A stretch of 35,351 nucleotides of DNA. Source: a virus. Below the pieces are notes generated by a model that did not search any database, was not told the DNA's origin, and was given only the letters and a program-made list of their open reading frames with translations. Where the stretch lies: IMG/VR virus record IMGVR_UViG_3300031787_000433, positions 1-35,351 of that record; one strand, written 5' to 3'. A program made the position numbers and the translations under genes. The number at the start of each line of letters is the position of its first letter. Position 1 is the stretch's first letter. Below are positions 7,300 through 13,697 of this stretch, piece after piece.

Positions 7300-8070
7300 T
7301 TAGCGACGGCTCGTCAGTAATGGCATAGCGACGTAGATCGCAACACCTACGACAACAAGTGTCAAAACATTGCTCAGCAAATCGTTGATACCCGCGAAAG
7401 CCCCATCCTTATCTTTGGCATCTTTGATTTCTTTGACGCGGTTGTCGTACCAATTATTCATGCGCGGATTGCCGGGATCGCGGCTGTCAAACGTCAAGGG
7501 CCAAAGAAAGTCCGGCCTGATCAATTTCTCATCTTTGGCGTACAAATCTCCAGCATGGTAGAACATCGTCTGCACAAACGCTTCGGCTGAAGTATATTTC
7601 TTCAAACTCTGCACACGTTTGACAATGTATTTTACCGCAGCCTTCCAGTCAACCGGGGCGGCATTTACTACCCTGTCGTTTTCCTTGTACGGGAAATACT
7701 CTGGACACTCGCCTTTGCGTACACCTTCAACATAGACGTTGAACACTTTTGCTATGTCGCCATACGAATATGACTCACTTCCGGGAATCCACGGAAAGGC
7801 TTTTGATGCGTTGTGGTTCGATTCAGAATAGATATTGCAATACGTCTCTTCCAACGTAGCCGGATCCGGCTTTGTGCCGATGATCATGCAGCCATATCGA
7901 CCGGTAGGCTCGCTTAGCGTAGCATTGCCGGTTGCCGCATCGTAACGCGGTGCGAATACACTACCGTAGCCGTAGCGCAAGGGGCTTGACTTTATCGTGC
8001 TGTATCGGTTTGTCATGTAGCCATTCGGATAGATATGTGCGTTCGTGACGTGCTTCCTCAATCGCGACAT
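7300..8070 (-). CDS. Tail-anchored virion protein (about 256 aa; start uncertain)
   Basis: The open frame extends to a GTG at 8121. ATG codons at 8070 and 8019 are alternatives, and none has a clear Shine-Dalgarno; 8070 is a compromise. The body is hydrophilic and Tyr-rich, with no recognised motif. One hydrophobic segment (LLSNVLTLVVVGVAIYVAMPLL) ends the protein, followed by TSRR. It is the first sizeable gene of the late unit and directly precedes the transglutaminase-like gene (TAAATG). Inference: a membrane-anchored virion protein. Confidence 0.6.
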   Translation of the reverse strand: MSRLRKHVTNAHIYPNGYMTNRYSTIKSSPLRYGYGSVFAPRYDAATGNATLSEPTGRYGCMIIGTKPDPATLEETYCNIYSESNHNASKAFPWIPGSESYSYGDIAKVFNVYVEGVRKGECPEYFPYKENDRVVNAAPVDWKAAVKYIVKRVQSLKKYTSAEAFVQTMFYHAGDLYAKDEKLIRPDFLWPLTFDSRDPGNPRMNNWYDNRVKEIKDAKDKDGAFAGINDLLSNVLTLVVVGVAIYVAMPLLTSRR

Positions 8071-8152
8071 AATCAATGGGCTGTTTGCGTCCGTTCCGCC
8101 TTTGGCGAATTGGTGTCTCACCCGGTGTAATATGATCGTCGTATTGAGGCAT
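7961..8152 (-). CDS. Possible small basic protein (63 aa)
   Basis: This short frame has the best-placed ribosome site near the late promoter (AGGTAGGG just before the ATG at 8152). It encodes a polar, basic peptide with no known motif. It overlaps the 5' part of the next gene in another frame by over 100 bp, so one of the two 5' ends is probably wrong. It may be a genuine leader gene or only a shadow. Confidence 0.3.
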   Translation of the reverse strand: MPQYDDHITPGETPIRQRRNGRKQPIDYVAIEEARHERTYLSEWLHDKPIQHDKVKPLALRLR

Positions 8153-8154
8153 TG

Positions 8155-8223
8155 CCCTACCTATTGTGCGAAATGGCCTTTGCTGCTTATAGCACAATCG
8201 TCATGCACAATGGCATGAACAAT
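8155..8223 (-). promoter_or_regulatory. Putative late promoter/operator with ATTGTGC repeats
   Basis: This gap lies between the early-unit terminator and the first late gene. On the minus strand a TATAAG -10-like element lies at 8191-8186, with no good -35. The heptamer ATTGTGC occurs twice in direct orientation, 13 bp apart (8211-8205 and 8198-8192), overlapping the -35 to -10 region. It occurs a third time inverted at 8163-8169. This pattern suggests a weak promoter controlled by a bound regulator, fitting late expression. It is inferred from sequence alone. Confidence 0.45.
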
Positions 8224-8256
8224 AAAAAAAGCCTTGCAGGGGGGGGCTGCAAGGCT
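8224..8256 (-). terminator. Intrinsic terminator of the early minus unit
   Basis: A perfect 10-bp stem (8230-8239 with 8247-8256, arm AGCCTTGCAG) closes a G-only loop of 7 nt. On the minus strand it is followed by seven T (8230-8224). It lies downstream of the last early gene and upstream of the late genes, so it separates the two units. Confidence 0.9.
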
Positions 8257-8320
8257 TTGTGCGCTGATTCCTACGTGTCTTATGGGCAAGCGGGGGAGGC
8301 GCGTTCTGCTTCATAATGTT

Positions 8321-8536
8321 TCACACGTAGTTTTGGATAATCAGTTTATTGCGAGACTGAAATATCCGATAGGCGCGATAGATACGGTCGAACGTTTCAA
8401 GATGGTCATACCCGGTCGGCACATTTTTCTGCCGGGCTTTTACTATGACGTAGCGCAAGGCTTCTTTTGCCGACGGTGATGATCCTTCGTCAAGTAGTCT
8501 TTGGACTGTCAGATACGTTGCTATCCTCAGCCGCAT
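8321..8536 (-). CDS. Small basic unknown protein (71 aa)
   Basis: This is the last gene of the early minus unit. The start at 8536 gives 71 residues and a 47-bp overlap with the upstream gene; AGGGG lies 10 nt before it. A longer reading from 8617 would overlap by 128 bp. The protein is basic and mostly helical (YLTVQRLLDEG, KEALRYVIVKAR), possibly with a helix-turn-helix-like arrangement, but I see no firm family match. Confidence 0.5.
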   Translation of the reverse strand: MRLRIATYLTVQRLLDEGSSPSAKEALRYVIVKARQKNVPTGYDHLETFDRIYRAYRIFQSRNKLIIQNYV

Positions 8537-9158
8537 TATCTGATTGCCCCTTGCTCGGTGCAACATAATCAATTTTCCAATGCAAAAACAGTTCGCACGA
8601 ATCCGGATTGTCTGCAATTGATCCCGGATTGATCACCGTCACGCAAGATAACATATACCCTTCCTTGTTGCGAATCGTGAATGTTTGCTGATTCAAAAAT
8701 GCGTCAGGGCGATACTTTGCATTGTGAACGGTCACTTTCAATTTTCCGTTCGCAGCTATATGGTCTAGAAGTTTGGCAGCGAATAGGGTAGCCGTTTGAT
8801 GGTTTGCCTGCTGAATAACGACAAATTGGTCGTAGAGCCGGATTTTGTCATTGGAATAATGATGATTACGGCGAAATCCCATCATGTTGTGATCACGGAG
8901 AAGCAAACGTGAACGTGCGCCAATTATCTCAATAGCATCCACTGGCTGTGTTACGCTGCGGATCTGCATTTTGGGATGGAACACCGTGATATAGTCTTTG
9001 ACCATATCCACATTATCACTCCAATAGCATAAAACGCATGGCATATCGCCCACTTTTTTGTCAAATCGGATGTGATGTTCAATCCATACTGCATCCCCAA
9101 GTGCGTCAGCGTTATTGAATAATTCGCGCTCGATCGCATCACTCATTGTCTGCATCAT
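8490..9158 (-). CDS. Unknown early protein (222 aa)
   Basis: A strong AAGGAG 7 nt before the ATG at 9158 fixes the start, even though it overlaps the upstream gene by 20 bp. The 222 residues are soluble, mixed alpha/beta and rich in His and Asn. A short Cys pair lies near the N-terminus (MPCVLCYW), and the C-terminal tail is acidic and Ser/Asp-rich. No catalytic motif or family was recognised. Its place in a unit of small early genes suggests a host-interaction or accessory role. Confidence 0.6.
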   Translation of the reverse strand: MMQTMSDAIERELFNNADALGDAVWIEHHIRFDKKVGDMPCVLCYWSDNVDMVKDYITVFHPKMQIRSVTQPVDAIEIIGARSRLLLRDHNMMGFRRNHHYSNDKIRLYDQFVVIQQANHQTATLFAAKLLDHIAANGKLKVTVHNAKYRPDAFLNQQTFTIRNKEGYMLSCVTVINPGSIADNPDSCELFLHWKIDYVAPSKGQSDNAAEDSNVSDSPKTT

Positions 9159-9345
9159 CGTCTATCTCCTTTGCAAATATAATGGTAAGCAACAGCCCGG
9201 CTACAATTCCGACACAGCGAATGAATTGTGTGATGCCGTGCTCCGCAGCCTGCTCTTGCGCCATTTGGTATGTGCCTACAATGGAACCGATTGCCATGAT
9301 CATAGCAATAAGAAAATACGCGCAATTTTTACCGGTCTTTTTCAT
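9139..9345 (-). CDS. Two-segment small membrane protein (68 aa)
   Basis: This 68-residue protein has two hydrophobic segments (about CAYFLIAMIMAIGSIVGTY and CVGIVAGLLLTIIFA) separated by a short polar turn, with a basic N-terminus and an acidic tail (DDDADNE). The gene is ATGA-coupled to its upstream neighbour. Size and topology resemble small class II holins, but the location in the early unit, away from the hydrolases, makes a membrane-modifying role equally possible. Confidence 0.6.
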   Translation of the reverse strand: MKKTGKNCAYFLIAMIMAIGSIVGTYQMAQEQAAEHGITQFIRCVGIVAGLLLTIIFAKEIDDDADNE

Positions 9346-9557
9346 TGCTTCACCTCAAAGATCGTTGGTTCTTCTTTTGCTTTTTTCTTGCGCTTGACGG
9401 GTGGTTTACGCTGTGGCATTTCTTCCAGCGGTTCGCCGGGCAAATCGTACCGTATGGTATAGAGTACGCCATTGATTGTAATGCCGCCGAAATACTTTGC
9501 GATGGACAATTGGCTCGCTTGCCAGCCATATATCCGTTTGGGTTCGTTGCTAGTCAT
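9342..9557 (-). CDS. Small basic-tailed unknown protein (71 aa)
   Basis: The N-terminal half is compact (IYGWQASQLSIAKYFGGITINGVLYTIRYDLPG) and the second half is a Lys/Pro-rich tail (PPVKRKKKAKEEP). No family was recognised. It overlaps the preceding gene by 8 bp and the next by 4 bp, so it is translated in a coupled series. The charged tail may contact nucleic acid. Confidence 0.55.
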   Translation of the reverse strand: MTSNEPKRIYGWQASQLSIAKYFGGITINGVLYTIRYDLPGEPLEEMPQRKPPVKRKKKAKEEPTIFEVKQ

Positions 9558-9810
9558 AACGCCTTTCCTTCGCTTTGGCGATAGCGGCGCGGAGACGGCC
9601 CATAACGTCAGATGCCTTTGGGCTTATTGGGTTGCCACCGTCCCACCACCAAACTGCGTTTGTAGCGGCCTCCAACAACTCCTCGTGTTTCGCTTCGAGC
9701 TTCTGGACTTCATCGCACAGCTCCGCGTTCGTCGCTTCGAGGTTCTGGACTTCATCGCTCACCCACGGGGCAGCTTCGCACCCCGATCGTATTCTTTCCG
9801 ATAGACTCAT
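9550..9810 (-). CDS. Coiled-coil paralogue 1 (86 aa)
   Basis: This belongs to a set of three adjacent related genes. It contains heptad-like repeats (VQNLEATNAEL, VQKLEAKHEELLEAA) and ends RAAIAKAKE, the tail shared by all three. The type (LEA-NAELLEAL followed by AAIAKAKG) is widespread among phage early genes, with no known function. A tryptophan-rich insert (WWWDGG) lies between coil and tail. Confidence 0.65.
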   Translation of the reverse strand: MSLSERIRSGCEAAPWVSDEVQNLEATNAELCDEVQKLEAKHEELLEAATNAVWWWDGGNPISPKASDVMGRLRAAIAKAKERRYD

Positions 9811-10004
9811 GGCTGTTCTCCTTTCGCTTTGGCGATGGCGGCGCGTGTTTCAACCACGATACGCAACCCCTGATATTCTTCTGCAATGGAATACCATTGC
9901 TCCAAAAGATTTTGCATCTCCGCGTTAGCAGCTTCCAACCTTGCAACCTCTGAATCTTTACACATCGCACCGTGGGATGTCGTGTATCGTTTTAGCCTCT
10001 TCAT
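9807..10004 (-). CDS. Coiled-coil paralogue 2 (65 aa)
   Basis: The shortest of the three tandem paralogues. It has the core VARLEAANAEMQNLLEQW followed by RAAIAKAKGEQ. It is ATGA-coupled to both neighbours. The N-terminus is basic (MKRLKRYTTSHG). It probably forms homo- or hetero-oligomers with its paralogues through the coiled coil, which is inferred from heptad spacing. Confidence 0.65.
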   Translation of the reverse strand: MKRLKRYTTSHGAMCKDSEVARLEAANAEMQNLLEQWYSIAEEYQGLRIVVETRAAIAKAKGEQP

Positions 10005-10246
10005 AGCTCTTCTCCCTTCGCTTTGGCGATTGCGGCGCGGGCTATTGCATACGCTCTATCGTGACCGATAACGTAGTGATTGCGCCCGTCCGTTTGCGTA
10101 ATGATTTCCTGCAAAGCCTCCAACAACTCCGCGTTCATCGCTTCGAGCTTCGCGACGTCCCTTGTGTAGCATACGCTTCCGTCGGGGTCGATCACAAGTT
10201 CCACTGCATCAAAACGAGGGTGCATTTTGTATCGGTCAATCTTCAT
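10001..10246 (-). CDS. Coiled-coil paralogue 3 (81 aa)
   Basis: Third of the tandem set, with the core VAKLEAMNAELLEALQEI and the shared tail ARAAIAKAKGE. The N-terminal 30 residues differ from the other two and look like a short beta hairpin (VELVIDPDGSVCY). The gene is ATGA-coupled to the genes on both sides. Function unknown. Confidence 0.65.
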   Translation of the reverse strand: MKIDRYKMHPRFDAVELVIDPDGSVCYTRDVAKLEAMNAELLEALQEIITQTDGRNHYVIGHDRAYAIARAAIAKAKGEEL

Positions 10247-10530
10247 GGCATTGCCTCCTCATATATCGCGGCGATACGCTCAGCGGCTTCCCGCGTGGGT
10301 ATGGACATTGCAACGCGCAACAGATCCACATAGAATACATCGTAGTCGCCCGTATCACAAAATGGCCTGACGATATACCTTTTCGGTTTTACATACGGCT
10401 CGATTTTGGGGATAGGCTTCCATGCTTGTCCAATATCAATGTGAGTGTAGTGCCACGGCTTACCTTCGTAACTGTAAACCAAAATTCCATCTTCCTCCGT
10501 CGGCTTGCGGTCGGTTATCCAGTCGCTCAT
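10243..10530 (-). CDS. DUF551-like small phage protein (95 aa)
   Basis: The N-terminus WITDRKPTEEDG, the central W-H-x-H-I-x-x-G-x-x-W-P-x-P region and the C-terminal TREAAERIAAIYEE are features I associate with small phage proteins related to DUF551. The biochemical role of that group is not known to me. ATGA overlaps occur at both ends. It is soluble, with no membrane segment. Confidence 0.6.
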   Translation of the reverse strand: MSDWITDRKPTEEDGILVYSYEGKPWHYTHIDIGQAWKPIPKIEPYVKPKRYIVRPFCDTGDYDVFYVDLLRVAMSIPTREAAERIAAIYEEAMP

Positions 10531-10757
10531 ACTGCCTCCCCCTTAGCTTTCCAGAAACGCCCACGCTTTCCGCATACAGGTTGCATCCCAAAGACAAACG
10601 CTAACAGGCTCATGATATTCGATTCCTTGCGCTCGGTTTCGCAGAAGAAATACAACCGGTCTGGTCGTAGGCATCGGTCATAGTTTATCTCTGCGCTTGA
10701 ATACTCCGATTTTTCGTAATGGACGCAGCCGGAACATGGCTTTTTTTCGGGTTTCAT
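10527..10757 (-). CDS. Small Cys-rich, probably zinc-binding protein (76 aa)
   Basis: The start at 10757 overlaps the upstream stop (ATGA); a reading from 10808 would lie inside that gene. Cysteines occur as CSGC near residue 9, then RC, FC and CGKRGRFW near the end. The final motif, C-G-x-x-G-R-F, is typical of small phage zinc-binding proteins. Metal binding is likely; the target is unknown. Confidence 0.6.
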   Translation of the reverse strand: MKPEKKPCSGCVHYEKSEYSSAEINYDRCLRPDRLYFFCETERKESNIMSLLAFVFGMQPVCGKRGRFWKAKGEAV

Positions 10758-10963
10758 TTTTTGACCTTTTTGGATCGTTGCTTTTTTCGTGCTGGTGCAG
10801 CCTTGCATTTAGGATCTACTGCCGTAGTGTCCGGGCTTATCGTTGTGTCTCGCTGTATTTGCCGGACGCGCCCGTTAGGGCGTAAAACATCTTCTTGTGC
10901 AGTCATATTTATTGTCATTGCTGATATGACAAAAAATAAGACAAGGGCGATTTTACCGTGCAT
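10754..10963 (-). CDS. Small exported or membrane-anchored protein (69 aa)
   Basis: Two ATG codons (10969 and 10963) compete; 10963 has AGGA at a better 9-nt spacing. The N-terminus is a signal-like hydrophobic stretch (KIALVLFFVISAMTINMTA) followed by QED, a plausible signal peptidase site. The mature part is polar and ends in a very basic tail (ARKKQRSKKVKK). It may act in the periplasm or at the inner membrane, for example in exclusion of other phages; this is inference. Confidence 0.6.
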   Translation of the reverse strand: MHGKIALVLFFVISAMTINMTAQEDVLRPNGRVRQIQRDTTISPDTTAVDPKCKAAPARKKQRSKKVKK

Positions 10964-11120
10964 CGTCATCGTTCCTTTCGCTCATGAGGTGACTAATTGT
11001 GATTGTCTGAATCGTCTGTCTGATTCCCTGCTGATAGCCCATCAAGTAAATTTGGAATCCCGTCATCACGCATAGACAACAGAGCGCAATCAGTATAACG
11101 ACATCTATGATTTCATTCAT
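10953..11120 (-). CDS. 55-residue single-pass membrane protein
   Basis: This short gene fills what would otherwise be a gap. Its ATG at 11120 overlaps the upstream TGA (ATGA), and its TAA at 10955-10953 lies just inside the next gene. The product has one membrane segment after an acidic start (IIDVVILIALCCLCVMTGF) and a polar tail ending ERNDDDAR. Coupling on both sides strongly supports translation. Function unknown. Confidence 0.7.
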   Translation of the reverse strand: MNEIIDVVILIALCCLCVMTGFQIYLMGYQQGIRQTIQTITISHLMSERNDDDAR

Positions 11121-11362
11121 TTTTGCGCCCCGTCATTGGTGATCAAAAATGGATTTCCTTCCCGTGCCGGAACATTCATAACGCTGCCTCCGCTCACAAG
11201 ATTTTTGCTCTTTTGTTCGGCGGCGCGTCGTTCGGTATGGTCAATGATGACGTACTCGATTTGCTGCGATTTAGACCGCATATCGACAAGCGTCAAGGCT
11301 ACTAGCGCGTCATAAGCGGTTTCACTTATTGAGATCGTGAGCGTGACTTTTTTGGGTTTCAT
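11117..11362 (-). CDS. Ribbon-helix-helix-type small DNA-binding protein (81 aa)
   Basis: The N-terminal 45 residues have the ribbon-helix-helix pattern: a basic beta strand (KKVTLTISIS), helix (ETAYDALVALTL), turn (DMRSKS) and second helix (QQIEYVIIDHTERRAA). Such proteins dimerise and bind operators through the strand. The tail is flexible. It is ATGA-coupled on both sides. It is a candidate regulator of the early, late or divergent promoters; the target is not known. Confidence 0.65.
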   Translation of the reverse strand: MKPKKVTLTISISETAYDALVALTLVDMRSKSQQIEYVIIDHTERRAAEQKSKNLVSGGSVMNVPAREGNPFLITNDGAQK

Positions 11363-11628
11363 GGCTTGTTACTTTCTTGGGTGATGGAAGAGTGATACGA
11401 GCAGTAATGGTCTTTTTTAGCGTACCTGTGATTTTTATGACACCAGAACGTGTTGCGTAATTCTTGACCGCAATGTTGGCAGCTTGGGCAACGTGGGTGG
11501 TTTGCTGAGACAATCTCTTGTGCGTCCACTGGTTCGTACCGTACTTGGTCGGGCCACAATACCGTGCCGTCGGCAAGGCGTGTGACATACTCGACTTTGA
11601 TTTGTCGGTATAATTGATCGTCATTCAT
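11359..11628 (-). CDS. Small zinc-finger-like protein (89 aa)
   Basis: The first half is soluble with aromatic residues. The second holds CPSCQHCG, then WCHKNH and HYCSYH, enough Cys and His for one zinc site of ribbon or finger type. It is ATGA-coupled to both neighbours. No specific family was recognised. It may bind nucleic acid or a host protein. Confidence 0.6.
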   Translation of the reverse strand: MNDDQLYRQIKVEYVTRLADGTVLWPDQVRYEPVDAQEIVSANHPRCPSCQHCGQELRNTFWCHKNHRYAKKDHYCSYHSSITQESNKP

Positions 11629-12209
11629 GCACGTAGCCCTTTCGTCGTTTGGTGCGTGTTGTACGCTGGCAGGATCGACGGCTGACAGCTATAATCGCTG
11701 ACGCTATCGTACAACTTCGTGTTCATTAAAAAGCATGGATCATCGGTTTGCTCCTTGAAAAATGTGTGGAACGTGCTTTGTGCTGAGGCGCACAGTGATA
11801 CAAAGTCTAGGGCTTTTTCGTAGCGATCCGTGACAAGCGTGTGATACTTGCGATTTCCGGTCACAGCCCGGTTGTAACGAATATCCATGCTCATTTTATA
11901 CACGTTCGACTTCGGCGGAAATTCGATTACTTCTTCGATGCACAGCCTCACGTTGTATGGCTGGCTGCGATTACAGCCGAATGGATAGCTTACCATGAAG
12001 TAATGACCCGGCTCGCGCATAGTGATATACCATTGCGGGTATTCAATGGCTGGTATAAGGTGCTTATCGTGCAGACTTGCAATGAACTGGCGGTGTCGCT
12101 CTAGGACTCCATCTTCCACTTCGCTCGGCTGCGTGAATAGCAGTGCGTCAATTATATGCGCTCCCGTTGGATGGATCCATTGCAGAATGTCATTTTGGTC
12201 TATTGGCAT
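11625..12209 (-). CDS. Unknown early protein (194 aa)
   Basis: AAGGGAG about 9 nt before the ATG at 12209 supports the start. The 194-residue soluble protein shows alternating strands and helices (YPQWYITMREPGHYFMVSYPFG, VYKMSMDIRY) but no motif that I recognise. It follows a 66-bp gap after the 127-residue gene and is ATGA-coupled to the zinc-finger-like gene downstream. Confidence 0.6.
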   Translation of the reverse strand: MPIDQNDILQWIHPTGAHIIDALLFTQPSEVEDGVLERHRQFIASLHDKHLIPAIEYPQWYITMREPGHYFMVSYPFGCNRSQPYNVRLCIEEVIEFPPKSNVYKMSMDIRYNRAVTGNRKYHTLVTDRYEKALDFVSLCASAQSTFHTFFKEQTDDPCFLMNTKLYDSVSDYSCQPSILPAYNTHQTTKGLRA

Positions 12210-12275
12210 CCCCGAAATCTCCCTTAGTGATTATGAAAGTGCAGTGTTGTAGGATGCTGCGCCCCTTTTCATTTT

Positions 12276-12659
12276 TTATTCAGTTGCGTGTGCGCCTGAG
12301 TCAAGATGCCGTTGCCAATACCGTTCCATGATTTCGCTTATGATTCCAAGAGCTGAATAATCACTAACGATTTCTTCCGGTAATTGACCATGATCATAGA
12401 TGATGACGGCATGACCCTGATATACCGATCTATCTTGGTCATCAGTAGAGCGGTTGTCGTTGACAAGATAGAAATTCAAACGTGCTTCGTCTAGGTCGTT
12501 CAATACCCGGCGAATTTTTGATTGCTTCTGTGTCATTTTACACAAGACTTTAAGGTTGTCAGTCGCTACTACTTCGATGTGAAGGTTGCGAACTATTGCT
12601 GCGTTAATAAGGAAATAGTCGCTGCGTGGTACTTTTTCGCACACGGGTTTGTATGGCAT
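12276..12659 (-). CDS. Unknown early protein (127 aa)
   Basis: AAAGGGA lies 6-7 nt before the ATG. The protein is soluble and basic at the N-terminus, with a central beta-rich part (RLNFYLVNDNRS, HAVIIYDHG) and a helical C-terminus (YSALGIISEIMERYW). No family was recognised. Only 12 bp separate it from the preceding gene. Confidence 0.6.
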   Translation of the reverse strand: MPYKPVCEKVPRSDYFLINAAIVRNLHIEVVATDNLKVLCKMTQKQSKIRRVLNDLDEARLNFYLVNDNRSTDDQDRSVYQGHAVIIYDHGQLPEEIVSDYSALGIISEIMERYWQRHLDSGAHATE

Positions 12660-12671
12660 CGCGATTCCCTT

Positions 12672-12998
12672 TCAGTTGACAATTTTCGTTGCTTTGAAAC
12701 AGTCTTTGAACGCCTGTGCATATTCGTCGCGGTGTCCGAACAGAATATCCCATTTTGTCAAACCATCCTCAGAGACAATCACGTCTCCCTCTTCACCATA
12801 ACCGAAGGTAGTAAGGTAGTCATCAAACTTTTGCACGTCCTCATGCGACCACTCCAGAACAGTCGCATGGATATATGCAAAGTCATCTTTATTCGACCAC
12901 CAATGACGGATGAGACCATCTTCACGAAGTGTCGATGTCATCCGGATCAATGTCCATTCCCCTGTGGCTGGACATTTGGAAAATTTGCGAAGCACCAT
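12672..12998 (-). CDS. Unknown early protein (108 aa)
   Basis: A strong AGGGAG 7 nt before the ATG fixes the start. The protein is soluble, acidic in its second half and rich in Trp (WTLIRM, HWWSNKDD, KWDILFG). No motif or family was recognised. It is the second gene of the early unit, just after a hairpin that includes the stop of the first gene. Confidence 0.6.
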   Translation of the reverse strand: MVLRKFSKCPATGEWTLIRMTSTLREDGLIRHWWSNKDDFAYIHATVLEWSHEDVQKFDDYLTTFGYGEEGDVIVSEDGLTKWDILFGHRDEYAQAFKDCFKATKIVN

Positions 12999-13032
12999 CT
13001 TTTTTCTCCCTCAAAAAATGAAAAGTGTTTGC

Positions 13033-13049
13033 GTGACCATTTTGGTCAC
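13033..13049 (-). other. Hairpin overlapping the stop of the first early gene
   Basis: A perfect 6-bp inverted repeat (GTGACC at 13033-13038 with GGTCAC at 13044-13049, 5-nt loop) contains the TGA of the first early gene in one arm. No T tract follows directly on the minus strand. It may be a processing or attenuation point between the first gene and the rest of the unit, or a bound operator. Confidence 0.4.
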
Positions 13050-13255
13050 GGAAAGAGGACAAGCTCAGGTTTAATTACCGGATCCGGCTCCAATGATGTC
13101 AAGAGCACGATACTGGTAAGGAATGCGCTTATGGCGATGATCGAGGCCATAAGCCGATATTGCTGCGGGGTTGCTACCATGTAGGGCCATACCCTCAGCC
13201 CCCGCTTGCCTGTCAGCGCGTCAGTAACTATCGCAATCTCTACTCCGATTCGCAT
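13046..13255 (-). CDS. First early gene: small single-pass membrane protein (69 aa)
   Basis: The frame extends to an ATG at 13327, but the promoter (-35 at 13324-13319, -10 at 13301-13296) lies inside that extension. The transcript therefore begins near 13289, and the real start is the ATG at 13255 with AAAGG upstream. The 69-residue protein has one membrane segment (LMASIIAISAFLTSIVLLTSL) near its C-terminal half. Function unknown; immediate-early membrane proteins often alter host membrane traits or exclude other phages. Confidence 0.65.
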   Translation of the reverse strand: MRIGVEIAIVTDALTGKRGLRVWPYMVATPQQYRLMASIIAISAFLTSIVLLTSLEPDPVIKPELVLFP

Positions 13256-13295
13256 ACCCGGCCCTTTGTGATTGTTGGTGGTCAGTGACAAAGGC

Positions 13296-13324
13296 AATAT
13301 AAGGCTTGTAATTGTACCTGTCAA
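13296..13324 (-). promoter_or_regulatory. Near-consensus sigma70 promoter of the early minus unit
   Basis: Reading the minus strand, TTGACA (13324-13319) is followed after exactly 17 nt by TATATT (13301-13296). This is a perfect -35 and a five-of-six -10 at optimal spacing. The predicted transcript start is near 13289, giving a leader of about 34 nt to the first early ATG at 13255. Confidence 0.85.
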
Positions 13325-13437
13325 CATTTTTTTTTGCGTGCAATGCGCGTGCCGTAGGATTTCATGTTATGATTGTTTGTTTCATAACATTGTATCAAAG
13401 CCTAAGTTATTGATTTCTTTAGACTTAATGATCCTGG

Positions 13438-13671
13438 AAAACCTGCGGAAAACCTGCGGAAAACCTGCGGAAAACCTGCGGATACGGCGGGAAGATACTT
13501 TCGTAAGGCGGCAAAAGTTTCCGCACACTTCCGCGATGTTTCCGCGTTTGAGCGGCGACGTAAATACTTTGATGTCAACGACTTATGACAGTGATGCGGA
13601 AAGGCGTTTTTCATCCGCTATGTTTCCGCGTCGCTTCCGCAATCTGGAGACCAGTGTTTACGGGCTTCCGC
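13438..13671. other. Iteron-like repeat region, candidate replication origin
   Basis: Four perfect head-to-tail copies of the 11-mer AAAACCTGCGG occupy 13438-13481. The core GCGGAAA recurs at 13596-13602. Inverted forms TTTCCGC or TTCCGC recur at 13518-13524, 13529-13534, 13539-13545, 13623-13629, 13635-13640 and 13666-13671. The whole lies in the non-coding gap between divergent units, next to the helicase operon. Iterons of this kind bind initiators or repressors in plasmids and phages. An origin with autoregulation is the favoured reading; a multi-site operator is the alternative. Confidence 0.7.
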
Positions 13672-13691
13672 TTATGCTGCGATCATCTGTG

Positions 13692-13697
13692 TATAAT
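13692..13697 (+). promoter_or_regulatory. Probable -10 element of the plus-strand replication unit
   Basis: A perfect TATAAT lies about 95 bp before the first plus gene. No good -35 is seen at 16-18 bp; that zone holds CGCTTA and is flanked by TTCCGC motifs. This suggests a promoter that depends on, or is repressed by, the protein that binds the repeats. Transcription would start near 13704. Confidence 0.5.

Noticed and set aside
13438-13481. CRISPR array
   Set aside because: The 11-bp units are directly adjacent, without spacers; they fit iterons instead.
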